In this document: piece after piece, positions 25,562-33,509 of the stretch
Layout of the letters: each line of letters opens with the position of its first letter
How positions within the stretch are numbered: the stretch's first letter is position 1
Source of the DNA: JAJTFW01 sp964534995
GTDB lineage: Bacteria > Bacteroidota > Bacteroidia > AKYH767-A > OLB10
Assembly: GCA_964534995.1 (NCBI GenBank)
Contig: CAZHSC010000033.1
Coordinates: 1 to 35,409, forward strand
Direction: 5' to 3'
DNA: 35,409 bases
Notes under the pieces: model-generated
The model's database searches: none
What the model was told of the DNA's origin: nothing
The model's input: the letters and a program-made list of their open reading frames with translations, nothing else
Program-made: the position numbers and the translations under genes

Positions 25562-25900
25562 TTGAAAGAAGAACAACTGGAGAAGTATCGCCATGACCTT
25601 GCATATTTACGGGCGATGTCGGAGCAAACGGAGAAAGACTTCGGGAGATTCGGATTTGATTTATCCTTTCAAAAAGACGCGAAGGTAAGCTTCGTGCATT
25701 ACAGACTGCAATTAGCCGCTCATCTCAAGGCCTGGTGTAAGAACGATTACGACAGAATACCCTCTCTGTTATATCATATTGACCTGCCGGAGCATCTCCT
25801 GCCGGCGGGTTATGGATGTAAGGATGTTGACAGACTGGCCGAGCTGATCCTTCAGCGAGAATTAATAAAAGTAATTTTACGAAAACATTATAGCCCCTGA
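25562..25900 (+). CDS. Small conserved-looking protein of unknown function, TTG start
   Basis: 112 residues if the TTG at 25562 is the start, or 94 from ATG 25616. It begins with a strongly charged helix (KEEQLEKYRHDLAYLR) and appears all-helical, without signal or membrane segment. No family is recognised. It lies 17 bases from the start of the divergent outer-membrane gene and ends 64 bases before the chosen start of the MerR gene on the same strand, so it is probably the first gene of that transcript. The composition (balanced charge, regular hydrophobics) supports a real protein. Confidence 0.65.
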   Translation: MKEEQLEKYRHDLAYLRAMSEQTEKDFGRFGFDLSFQKDAKVSFVHYRLQLAAHLKAWCKNDYDRIPSLLYHIDLPEHLLPAGYGCKDVDRLAELILQRELIKVILRKHYSP

Positions 25901-25964
25901 TTTGTTAACAGATCAGGACAAAAGCCTTGCCGCCTGCCTTCGGTTCAGTAATATCAACATTGGA

Positions 25965-26855
25965 ATGAGTCATTTCTCTATTAAAGATGTAGAAGCCCTT
26001 ACCGGGATCAAACCACATACGCTGCGTATCTGGGAGCAGCGCTATGGCATACCCCTGCCAAAACGAACGGCTACGAATATCCGGTATTATGAAGATGAGG
26101 ATATTAAGTTGCTGCTGAGTGTAGCCATGCTCAACCGCCGTGGACATAAGATATCCAAAATTACGAGGATGAGCAGGGAAGAACTGGACAAGCTGGTACT
26201 GGAGCTTACTTCGGATTCCGATGATGAAAGCATCTTACTCGAGTCGCTTACCAAGGCCATGCTCAGCCTTGATGAAGTCGCCTTTGAAAAAGTGCTCTCT
26301 TCCCACATCATTCAGCATGGCATTGAAAGTACTTTCATCAACCTGGTTTTCCCATTTCTTCTGCGAATCGGAATGATGTGGCAAACGGGTTCCATCAATC
26401 CGGCTTATGAACACTTTATAACAAATCTGATCCGTCAGAAATTATTTGTAGCAGTTGACGCGCAGGCAAAAAATGCTCCCGACGGATCCAAAAAATTCCT
26501 GCTCTTTTTACCGGCCCATGAACCACATGAAATCGGACTCCTTTTTGCCAATTATCTGATCCGTTCACGGGGACACCATACCAGCTATCTGGGGCCCAAC
26601 CTGCCGCTCGACGATCTGGCTCCGGTGATGTCCCTCTACAAAGCGGATTATATCCTCACCGTATTTACATCCTCGGTATCAATGTACAGCCCCTTGTCGG
26701 TTGCTACCAAACTTTCCGGCGATTTCCCAAAGTCAAAAATTTTAATTGGAGGAAGCCAGGTGTTACAGGCAAACATCCAGTTACCGGCGAATGTCAGGAT
26801 ATTACAATCCTTCCAGGATTTGATTAAATTACTGGATGGCCTGAAGGCAAATTGA
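25965..26855 (+). CDS. MerR-family regulator with B12-binding light-sensor domain (CarH/LitR-like)
   Basis: Chosen start ATG 25965 (296 residues), where the MerR helix-turn-helix begins (FSIKDVEALTG, LRIWEQRYGIPLP, IRYYEDEDI); the frame extends back to a TTG. A helical bundle follows with W139-x9-E149-H150, the motif by which CarH/LitR proteins sense light through adenosylcobalamin. A Rossmann B12 domain then carries E186-P-H188-E-I-G191, where His188 is the expected cobalt ligand. Such proteins repress carotenoid, photolyase and sigma-factor genes in the dark and release DNA when light breaks the cofactor. The ECF gene downstream and photolyase upstream fit this role. Confidence 0.92.
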   Translation: MSHFSIKDVEALTGIKPHTLRIWEQRYGIPLPKRTATNIRYYEDEDIKLLLSVAMLNRRGHKISKITRMSREELDKLVLELTSDSDDESILLESLTKAMLSLDEVAFEKVLSSHIIQHGIESTFINLVFPFLLRIGMMWQTGSINPAYEHFITNLIRQKLFVAVDAQAKNAPDGSKKFLLFLPAHEPHEIGLLFANYLIRSRGHHTSYLGPNLPLDDLAPVMSLYKADYILTVFTSSVSMYSPLSVATKLSGDFPKSKILIGGSQVLQANIQLPANVRILQSFQDLIKLLDGLKAN

Positions 26856-27398
26856 TCCGAAAACAATTCTTTAGCGATTTGATTTCATCCTTTCACGGCA
26901 CCCCTTTTTATTAAGAGTGCAGCAAATAGCAATTCAATCATGGCGGGAGGCCAGACACATCCCGTGCCTGGGCTTGTCTTTTAATGTTTGAAGATACACT
27001 CTGTTGAAGCTGTTTTACCGGAAACGTGCTGTCAGCTTATTTTTCCTTTCACCAAACTTCGCTTGCAGAGGAATTTTTCGGTGTTGCCAAACCTCTTCAA
27101 TGGGCTTTTAACATTTGATCCAGTCTGGGGGATTCCCTGAAAGATTACGGTTATGTTTATATAAAGTATAAATATATTAAACAGAATATGTGAAATGTTG
27201 AACCGGTTTTTGTCATTAATCCGGAAAATGAGGCCCCTGAATCCCTCAATAAAGCCAATAACACTAAGAATTTATATATTGATATTCAAATATATAAATA
27301 TTTGTTTAATATTTTAACAAAAAAATTACACAAAATTTTGCGGCGCGTCATATTTGTACATACATTTGTTTAATAAAATGCGTTAAAAATTAAACAAC
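26856..27398. other. 543-base gap before the ECF sigma gene
   Basis: The first 300 bases show no ORF, RNA gene or clear repeat. The last 250 are very AT-rich and hold a near-palindrome around 27154-27183, the perfect inverted repeat CAAATATATAAATATTTG at 27287-27304, and three copies of TGTTTAATA (two direct at 27303-27311 and 27367-27375, one inverted at 27175-27183). The sigma-gene promoter is within this region. Confidence 0.7.
27337..27375 (+). promoter_or_regulatory. Promoter of the ECF sigma gene with overlapping operator-like motif
   Basis: TTTG at 27337-27340, a 20-base spacer, and TACATTTG at 27361-27368 form the best -33/-7 promoter in the window. The repeated motif TTTGTTTAATA (27365-27375) overlaps the -7 box and start site, as expected for a repressor site. 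The same 11 bases occur at 27301-27311. The leader to ATG 27399 is about 25 bases. Confidence 0.65.
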
Positions 27399-27935
27399 AT
27401 GACACAATTTGAATTTAATCACCAGGTAAAAGAACACTATACTTCTTTACGGGGCTATGCCATGAAACTGACCCGGGACCCCGAAAATGCCAATGATCTT
27501 GTACAGGAAACCATGTTGAAGGCATTTAACAACAGGGATAAATTTAGCGAGGGTACCAACCTGAAGGGCTGGCTGTATACCATCATGAAAAACATTTTTA
27601 TCAATAACTACAGAAGGATGGTAAATGGCAGCGTTGTCAACGATGATACCGAAAACCAATACCTGCTGCATTCCTCCTCCGCCACAGTTAAGAATGAAGG
27701 AGATGGGCGGCTTGTTATGAAAGAGGTGAATAAGGCCATGGATATGCTTGCCGATAACCTCCGCACTCCTTTTATAATGTCCTATGAAGGGTATAAATAC
27801 GAGGAGATCGCAAGGTATCTTTCAGTGCCGCTGGGCACAGTGAAAATAAGAATCCACATGGCCAGGCAGAAACTGAAAAAGATGCTGGAGGCATATGGAA
27901 ACCATACCGGTGTATCCCTTACGGAAGGCCGTTAA
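27399..27935 (+). CDS. ECF-type RNA polymerase sigma factor
   Basis: 178 residues with sigma region 2 (LRGYAMKLTRDPENANDLVQETMLKAF and LKGWLYTIMKNIFINNYRR) and region 4 (YKYEEIARYLSVPLGTVKIRIHMARQKLKKML), joined by a short linker, without regions 1 or 3. No anti-sigma gene is adjacent. In several phyla a LitR/CarH-type repressor controls a neighbouring ECF sigma factor that turns on photoprotective genes. The gene order and the motif-rich promoter here fit that scheme. The regulon is not visible. Confidence 0.92.
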   Translation: MTQFEFNHQVKEHYTSLRGYAMKLTRDPENANDLVQETMLKAFNNRDKFSEGTNLKGWLYTIMKNIFINNYRRMVNGSVVNDDTENQYLLHSSSATVKNEGDGRLVMKEVNKAMDMLADNLRTPFIMSYEGYKYEEIARYLSVPLGTVKIRIHMARQKLKKMLEAYGNHTGVSLTEGR

Positions 27936-28054
27936 TGTCAGGTCCCGGCACTGTGTCCGGTGTTCCCTTCATTACGGGGCGCATCCTGATAAAATGATTT
28001 TCATTTAATGTGCATGACCGCGGGCCAGTATTATACGTGGCTGTTTCTCTACTC

Positions 28055-29053
28055 CTACCTGATATATTCTTCTTTATACATCTTTATCATCAGCAGAAAG
28101 TAGGAAATGAGCAGGGGGCCGAAAACAATGCCTGAAATTCCGAACCATCTGAGGCCAACAATGACCCCCAGTACCGTTACCAGCGGGTGCACATCGGCAA
28201 ACTTCTTTTGAAGCGTAAAGCGGAAAACATTGTCAATGTTGGTGATGATCAACGCTCCGAACAGGAGGATGCCGGCGCCTTGCCAGTTTTCGCCATTTAC
28301 CAATTGATAGATGCCGGCAGGAATCCAAACGGCGGCTGTTCCCACAATGGGTATAAAAGACATGAATCCGGTAATGGCTCCCCAAAACCAGGGTTCATCC
28401 AGGCCAAATATCCAAAAGCCGAAGCCCGCTGTTAATCCTTGTAAGATGGCCAGCACCGGGGCGCCCAATACATTTGAAAAGACGGCGGATTCCAGCTCGG
28501 CAGCGAACTGAATCGCCTTATCTTCTGCTACGGGTAGCATCTTTTCAATGGCTTTTTCAACCCTTCCCATATTGATAAGCAGGTAATAGAGTATGAAATA
28601 CATCATACCCAGGGTGGCCAGCATATCCGCCGTGGCCCCCAGAATCTGGGGGATAATATTTCCGGCTAATTCCTGTAGTTTTCCCAGCATTTCTTCACTC
28701 AGGATCCTGAAACCGCTCATGTTAAAAATGTACTGATCCATTTGCTGCAGGCCGGTGATGAGCTCTGTACTGTGCGACAGTGCGTAATTGATTTTTGAGG
28801 AAAGCAATCCATATAAAGTCCATACCGGTCCCAAAATGGTAAGCAAAGTGATCAGCATCGCGAACAGGGCAGCCCAGGTTTTGTTGAACCGCCTCCTGAC
28901 GAGCAGGTAACGCATAAAAGGCTTCATTAAAACATACAGGATGATGGCCGATAAGAGCGCAGTGAGGAATCCACTCAGCGACCATGCCAGAAAGATGCCC
29001 AGGCCAATGATAATGACCAGTGAAATGATGCGTTTGTTGTCTTCTGTTTTCAC
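28055..29053 (-). CDS. AI-2E (PerM/YdiK) family membrane protein
   Basis: 332 residues with about seven or eight membrane helices. The central segment and the C-terminal stretch (GFMSFIPIVGTAAVWIPAG, then ADVHPLVTVLGVIVGLRWFGISGIVFGPLL) match the family. Members include exporters, Na+/H+ antiporters and proteins of unknown role; the AI-2 link holds for few of them. The start is GTG 29053; a box one base off the -7 consensus (TATTTTAG) ends 5 bases before it. The gene is divergent from the S41 peptidase gene. Confidence 0.87.
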   Translation of the reverse strand: MKTEDNKRIISLVIIIGLGIFLAWSLSGFLTALLSAIILYVLMKPFMRYLLVRRRFNKTWAALFAMLITLLTILGPVWTLYGLLSSKINYALSHSTELITGLQQMDQYIFNMSGFRILSEEMLGKLQELAGNIIPQILGATADMLATLGMMYFILYYLLINMGRVEKAIEKMLPVAEDKAIQFAAELESAVFSNVLGAPVLAILQGLTAGFGFWIFGLDEPWFWGAITGFMSFIPIVGTAAVWIPAGIYQLVNGENWQGAGILLFGALIITNIDNVFRFTLQKKFADVHPLVTVLGVIVGLRWFGISGIVFGPLLISYFLLMIKMYKEEYIR

Positions 29054-29092
29054 CGGCTCTAAAATAATGATTTTGAATACGCGTTGTTCTCG

Positions 29093-29100
29093 TATATTTG
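29093..29100 (+). promoter_or_regulatory. -7 box that decides the S41 peptidase start
   Basis: TATATTTG is an exact TAnnTTTG match with TTTG 17 bases upstream (29072-29075). It lies inside the longer frame that begins with TTG 29084, so ATG 29120 is the better start. Confidence 0.55.
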
Positions 29101-29119
29101 GACTCTCCTATCGTTGCAT

Positions 29120-30823
29120 ATGACCCCTGTAGTTTCCCCCAAGCGTCGCCGAAAACTGGTATTGCTCATGTTGCTGCCCTTCTCTGTGTTATGCCTGAGT
29201 TTTGCGGATGACTATTTCATGATAACCCGGCAAATTGATATTTTTTCAAGTGTTTACAAGGAGGTGAATGAGTTTTATGTGGATGAAGTGAATCCCGGTC
29301 AGCTCATGAAAACGGGTGTGGATGCTATGCTGAAGACGCTGGACCCTTATACGAATTATTACCCTGAAGCGGAGATTGAAGATTACCGCATGAAGCATGT
29401 GAGTACAGAATACGGAGGGATCGGAGCTTCTTCGTTCAGGATGGGCGACAGCATCATTATTTTCAATGTTTACGAAGGCTATCCCGCGGCGCAGGCCGAT
29501 ATCCGGGCGGGGGATGTTTTATTGTCGGTAAACGGACGTAGCATCAAAGGCCTGAGCCCTGATGAAATTGACGACCTGATTAAAGGACAGGCAGGCACCA
29601 CTGTAAAACTTGAATTCTCACGTTTCGGAGAACCTTCTCCGCTCGAAAAAATCATTACACGCGGTGAAATCAAAGTAAAGAATGTACCCTACTATGCTAT
29701 GTTGAATGACAGCGTAGGATATATCAAACTGGATAAATTTCTTCAAAATTGCTTCAATGAATTGCGTGATGCATTGGTGGACCTGCAGAAGAACCCCGGT
29801 TTAAAGTCCCTCGTTTTTGACCTGCGCGGAAATGGAGGCGGCTTGCTGGAAGAATCGGTGCAGATGCTGAACCTCTTTGTAAGGAAAGGGGAATTGCTCG
29901 TTACCCAGGCCGGTAAAACCGAAGGATCTAACAATGTGTATTATGCCAAAGCGGACCCCATAGCCCCCGATATCCGCGTGGCTGTACTGATTGACAAACA
30001 ATCGGCATCTGCCAGTGAAATCACCGCGGGAAATTTTCAGGATTTAGACCGCGGGGTGGTCATCGGACAAAGGAGTTACGGCAAAGGACTTGTACAGCAA
30101 ACGCGTCCATTGTCCTACAATGCCCAGATGAAGCTGACCGTTGCGAAATACTTCACCGCAAGCGGGCGCTGTGTGCAAACCAGGATTTACCATCACAAGA
30201 GTGAAGAAGGGGAAGCCGTTACGGAGGTGCCTGAATCATTGATAAAGCCCTTTAAAACAAAGAACGGCCGTACCGTATTTGATGGTTCTGCGGTATACCC
30301 CGATCGTTATATTCCGCCAACCGACACTTCCAGCATCGCGAAAACCCTGACGCGGAATATGATCATCTTCGACTATGCCACCCGTTATCGCCAGCAGCAC
30401 GGGACGATAGCCGCCGCGGAGAAGTACGCCTTCAGCGAGGATGATTATCGGAATTTTGTTAGTTACCTGAACACCCGGAACTTCACTTATTCCACCCAGA
30501 CCGAAAGCGCCTTCGATGCCCTGAAAAAGACCCTGCAGCGGGAAAAATATTATGCCGGTATCAGCCAGGAAGTAGATGCACTGGGTAAAAACCTGAACCA
30601 TGACCGGAAAGAAGACCTTGAACTTTTTAAAAGTGAACTGAAATCATACCTTGAACAGGAAATTGTTTTACGCTACCATTACCAGAGCGGAAAGTATAAG
30701 TACATGTTCGCGCATGATCCGGTCATCAAAGAAGCCCTGACTGTGCTGGGGGATCCCGTTTTGTATCACACCATCCTGAAGGGAGAGGGAAACTATAATA
30801 TTATCGGTAAACCCAAAGGTTAA
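29120..30823 (+). CDS. S41 C-terminal processing peptidase (CtpA/Prc family)
   Basis: 567 residues from ATG 29120, with an N-terminal membrane anchor or signal (KLVLLMLLPFSVLCLSFA). A PDZ domain follows at about 80-160 (GGIGASSF to LEFSRF), then the peptidase core with LRGNGGGLLEESV. The catalytic Ser297 (QSASASEI) and Lys322 (SYGKG) are 25 residues apart, as in Prc. The 170-residue helical C-terminal region is common in Bacteroidota members. It would cleave envelope proteins near their C-termini. It converges with pheS, whose stop is 7 bases away, so the two transcripts must overlap. Confidence 0.93.
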   Translation: MTPVVSPKRRRKLVLLMLLPFSVLCLSFADDYFMITRQIDIFSSVYKEVNEFYVDEVNPGQLMKTGVDAMLKTLDPYTNYYPEAEIEDYRMKHVSTEYGGIGASSFRMGDSIIIFNVYEGYPAAQADIRAGDVLLSVNGRSIKGLSPDEIDDLIKGQAGTTVKLEFSRFGEPSPLEKIITRGEIKVKNVPYYAMLNDSVGYIKLDKFLQNCFNELRDALVDLQKNPGLKSLVFDLRGNGGGLLEESVQMLNLFVRKGELLVTQAGKTEGSNNVYYAKADPIAPDIRVAVLIDKQSASASEITAGNFQDLDRGVVIGQRSYGKGLVQQTRPLSYNAQMKLTVAKYFTASGRCVQTRIYHHKSEEGEAVTEVPESLIKPFKTKNGRTVFDGSAVYPDRYIPPTDTSSIAKTLTRNMIIFDYATRYRQQHGTIAAAEKYAFSEDDYRNFVSYLNTRNFTYSTQTESAFDALKKTLQREKYYAGISQEVDALGKNLNHDRKEDLELFKSELKSYLEQEIVLRYHYQSGKYKYMFAHDPVIKEALTVLGDPVLYHTILKGEGNYNIIGKPKG

Positions 30824-30829
30824 TGTTTC

Positions 30830-31876
30830 TTAGCGGACGCCCCTGAACTGATCCAGGAAGCGTGCGTCATTTTCTGAAAATATCCGGAGGTCTTTGATGG
30901 AATATTTGAGCATGGTAATGCGTTCTATGCCCATGCCAAAGGCGAAACCGCTGTAAGTATCCGGGTCGATGCGGCAGTTTTCCAGCACGGCGGGGTCGAT
31001 CATACCGCAGCCCAGGATCTCCACCCAGCCGCTGTATTTACAGATATTGCATCCTTTGCCCTTGCAGATACTGCAACTAATGTCCATTTCCGCACTCGGC
31101 TCCGTGAAAGGAAAATAGGAGGGGCGCAGCCGTATTTTGGTATCCTCACCAAACATCTCCTTCGCGAAATACAAAAGCGTTTGCTTCAGGTCGGCGAAGG
31201 AAACCTTTTCATCAATATAAAACCCTTCCACCTGATGGAAAAAGCAATGCGCCCTGGCGGAGATCGCTTCATTGCGGTATACCCTGCCCGGACAGATGGT
31301 ACGGATCGGGGGCGCCTGGTTTTCCATCACCCTCACCTGAATGGAGGAAGTATGCGTACGGAGCGCCAGCGGCCCGCGGTATCCTGAGGAACTTTGGCCG
31401 AGGCTGATGAAAAAAGTATCCTGCATGTCGCGCGCGGGGTGTTCGGGAGGGAAATTCAGCGCAGAAAAATTATGCCAGTCATCTTCAATTTCCGGTCCGT
31501 CACTCACGTTAAAGCCTATGCGTGAAAAAATGCTGATGATCTGCTTCCTGACAATGGTGAGAGGATGAAAAGTTCCGGTACGCAGCGGATCCGCCGGGAG
31601 GCTGAGGTCCTGCGCTGTGCCGGCCAACGGAAGGTCTTCTTCAAATTGTTCCCTGAAGAGCAGCAACTTTTCCTCTGCCGCCACCTTGAGTTCGTTGACC
31701 TTCTGCCCGTACGCTTTGCGCTCTTCGGGCACCACCTCTTTCATCTTTGCAAATAGATCCGTCAACAGGCCTTTCTTTCCAAGAAAACGCAGCCGGAATT
31801 GTTCCAGTTCTTCCTTGCTGGCAGGGGTGAAAGCCCTCGCTTCTTCAATGAGCGTGTGTAGGTGATCGGCAGACAT
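30830..31876 (-). CDS. pheS: Phenylalanyl-tRNA synthetase alpha subunit
   Basis: Catalytic alpha subunit that charges tRNA-Phe together with PheT. The 348-residue protein has the N-terminal coiled coil (residues 1-90) and class II core with motif 2 (RTICPGRVYRNEAISARAH) and motif 3 (AFGMGIERITMLKY). HCFFHQVEGF and GWVEILGCGM are also typical. pheT is not in the window, so the subunit genes are separate, as is common in Bacteroidota. A 7-base-pair hairpin lies 41-57 bases before the ATG. Confidence 0.97.
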   Translation of the reverse strand: MSADHLHTLIEEARAFTPASKEELEQFRLRFLGKKGLLTDLFAKMKEVVPEERKAYGQKVNELKVAAEEKLLLFREQFEEDLPLAGTAQDLSLPADPLRTGTFHPLTIVRKQIISIFSRIGFNVSDGPEIEDDWHNFSALNFPPEHPARDMQDTFFISLGQSSSGYRGPLALRTHTSSIQVRVMENQAPPIRTICPGRVYRNEAISARAHCFFHQVEGFYIDEKVSFADLKQTLLYFAKEMFGEDTKIRLRPSYFPFTEPSAEMDISCSICKGKGCNICKYSGWVEILGCGMIDPAVLENCRIDPDTYSGFAFGMGIERITMLKYSIKDLRIFSENDARFLDQFRGVR

Positions 31877-31916
31877 AATTGCTTTTTCCTGAAATTCCGG
31901 ATACCCTCAGCTGCTC

Positions 31917-31933
31917 AGCGCCAGGATGGCGCT
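31917..31933. other. Perfect hairpin between the cyclophilin gene and pheS
   Basis: AGCGCCA-GGA-TGGCGCT forms a 7-base-pair stem with a three-base loop. No T-run follows on either strand, so it is not a standard terminator. It lies in the 98-base gap after the cyclophilin stop and before pheS. It could be a processing site or a leader structure. Confidence 0.45.
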
Positions 31934-31974
31934 TGAAAATTTGCAGGGGCCATCAACGGAATTGTAATGCTTAC

Positions 31975-32655
31975 TTATTTATAAATCACTTTTACTTTCA
32001 TTCTGACATCCGTTTCAGGCCGGTCACCGGGCAGGGTTTTTACATCCGCTATTTTATCGATAACATCCAGCCCTTCTATTACTTCCCCGAATACGGTATA
32101 ATTCCTGTCGAGCCAGGGTGAACCGCCTACCGTCATGTAAGCCTGCTTTTGAGCCTCACTCATTTTAAAGCCCATGCGTTGTTCAACCTGCGCGATTTCG
32201 TTTTCGCTCAAGGGCTTTCCCTGCACAATATAAAACTGGCAACCACTGGAAGCCTTTTCGGGGTTACCGTCTCTGGCAGCTGCCAGCACCCCTTTTTTAT
32301 GGAAAAGGGTATCGTTGAGTTCAGCGGGAATTTTATACCCAACATCTCCGGCGCCGAGGGCCTGGCCGGGCGCCGCATTTTTTGATTTGGGGTCTCCCCC
32401 CTGGATCATGAAGCCTTTAATAACCCGGTGAAAAAGAAGGCTGTCGTAAAAGCCCTCACCGGCGAGCTTGATGAAGTTGGCACGGTGCAAAGGCGTCTCC
32501 TTGTAGAGCTTTAACTTCATCGTGCCATAATCCGTGCTGATTTCGATGAGGGTGTCGGTTGGGGCGGTATCTGTCATTTTTTTCTTTTTTTGCGCGTAAG
32601 TACCCTGTGCCAGGGCAATAATACATACCAGGCAGATCAGGATTGATTTTTTCAT
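31975..32655 (-). CDS. Exported cyclophilin-type peptidyl-prolyl isomerase
   Basis: 226 residues with a Sec signal (ILICLVCIIALAQG) and one cyclophilin domain from about residue 38. The active-site segments are FHRVIKGFMIQGGDP and FYIVQGKPL, followed by YTVFGEVIEGLDVIDKIA. The longer loop between these is usual for bacterial secreted members. It would assist folding of envelope proteins. It lies 98 bases upstream of pheS on the same strand and may share a transcript. Confidence 0.93.
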   Translation of the reverse strand: MKKSILICLVCIIALAQGTYAQKKKKMTDTAPTDTLIEISTDYGTMKLKLYKETPLHRANFIKLAGEGFYDSLLFHRVIKGFMIQGGDPKSKNAAPGQALGAGDVGYKIPAELNDTLFHKKGVLAAARDGNPEKASSGCQFYIVQGKPLSENEIAQVEQRMGFKMSEAQKQAYMTVGGSPWLDRNYTVFGEVIEGLDVIDKIADVKTLPGDRPETDVRMKVKVIYK

Positions 32656-32729
32656 AGTATTGATAATTAATTACTTTTGAATTGTAATAAGCGGCTGATG
32701 ATTATTCATCTTTCTTATGCAAGTTTAAC

Positions 32730-32737
32730 TAAATTTG
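32730..32737 (+). promoter_or_regulatory. -7 box of the small lipoprotein gene
   Basis: TAAATTTG is an exact TAnnTTTG match, 45 bases before ATG 32783. It overlaps a TTG that begins a longer frame, so that TTG is not a start. Confidence 0.45.
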
Positions 32738-32782
32738 AACAATCATTCCATTGAATCCGTAAAAGGTCAAGCAAACCATATC

Positions 32783-33133
32783 ATGAATCGTTATCTTATT
32801 ATTTTATCCCTGGCAATAGCAGGTTTACTGGCAGTATCCTCCTGTAAAAAAACTGAACCCTGCGAAGCCATTATCACTGTTGTGGATACCCTTGGCCGTC
32901 CGGTACCTGCCGCCAAAGTAGTGCTTCGCCAGGATAGCGTGGTGAATCCGCAAACGGGGGTTCGTGCCGATATATTTGATGAGGAATTTACCACCAGCAA
33001 TGGAGAAGCGATTTTTAAGTTTCAGTGGGAAGCCGTATTAAATGTGGAGGTGACCTCACTTACCCTGAGCGCCAAAGATTATATCCGGCTGGAGCAGTCG
33101 GAGACCGTTCGTAAGACGGTGGTGGTAAAGTAA
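32783..33133 (+). CDS. Small lipoprotein with an Ig-like/carboxypeptidase-regulatory-like domain
   Basis: 116 residues from ATG 32783. A lipoprotein signal ends at AVSSC (Cys20), followed by a single beta-sandwich domain. The segment TVVDTLGRPVPAAKVVLRQDS resembles the start of carboxypeptidase-regulatory-like or Cna B-type domains, and FTTSNGEAIFKF fits the next strands. It probably sits in the outer membrane. There is no specific function and no clear partner; it is divergent from the cyclophilin gene. Confidence 0.75.
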   Translation: MNRYLIILSLAIAGLLAVSSCKKTEPCEAIITVVDTLGRPVPAAKVVLRQDSVVNPQTGVRADIFDEEFTTSNGEAIFKFQWEAVLNVEVTSLTLSAKDYIRLEQSETVRKTVVVK

Positions 33134-33509
33134 CCTGAACCGCTGCGCCGGACATGAAATAAGCCGGCAATACAGCATTTTTTATTCCTTTTCCGGAACT
33201 CCTTACTATTCCTGAAACAGGTACGGCGTTTTATGTTTGGCGTCACCATTCATCTTGAGCGGGGCTTTGCATAGTTCCCGGACTTACTGCCACTGTCAAA
33301 GGTTTGGCATGCACCTAAGGGAAGTATTTAGTTTTTTAGTGAAGTAATTTGCCTGCATGGCGGGTAATCTGGTTAAATCACCACAAAAACAGTTGTGCAT
33401 AGCTGAAGGCCTACTGCGTTTGCTAAATTGTTGCTAATGGCAAACCGACCGGCCGCGGTTATATGTGATCATCATAAAAAACAGTAACTATTCAAATATT
33501 GAACCTCAC
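33134..33509. other. 376-base gap without a gene
   Basis: I see no ORF, tRNA or terminator with a T-run. A 6-base inverted repeat, GTTTGC (near 33418) and GCAAAC (near 33440), is the only structure. The region separates two convergent genes: the small lipoprotein and the large secreted protein. Confidence 0.5.

Noticed and set aside
25902..25964. TTG start for the MerR-B12 gene
   Set aside because: The helix-turn-helix of the family begins right after ATG 25965, and the 21 extra residues resemble nothing in MerR proteins.
26856..27150. tRNA or small RNA gene in the gap after the MerR gene
   Set aside because: No cloverleaf, T-loop or terminator pattern was found by eye.
29084..29119. TTG start for the S41 peptidase
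   Set aside because: A perfect -7 box lies inside this stretch, so the transcript should begin downstream of it; ATG 29120 also gives a proper N-terminal anchor.
30824..30829. Terminator between the S41 gene and pheS
   Set aside because: Only six bases separate the two stops and no hairpin with a T-run is present there.
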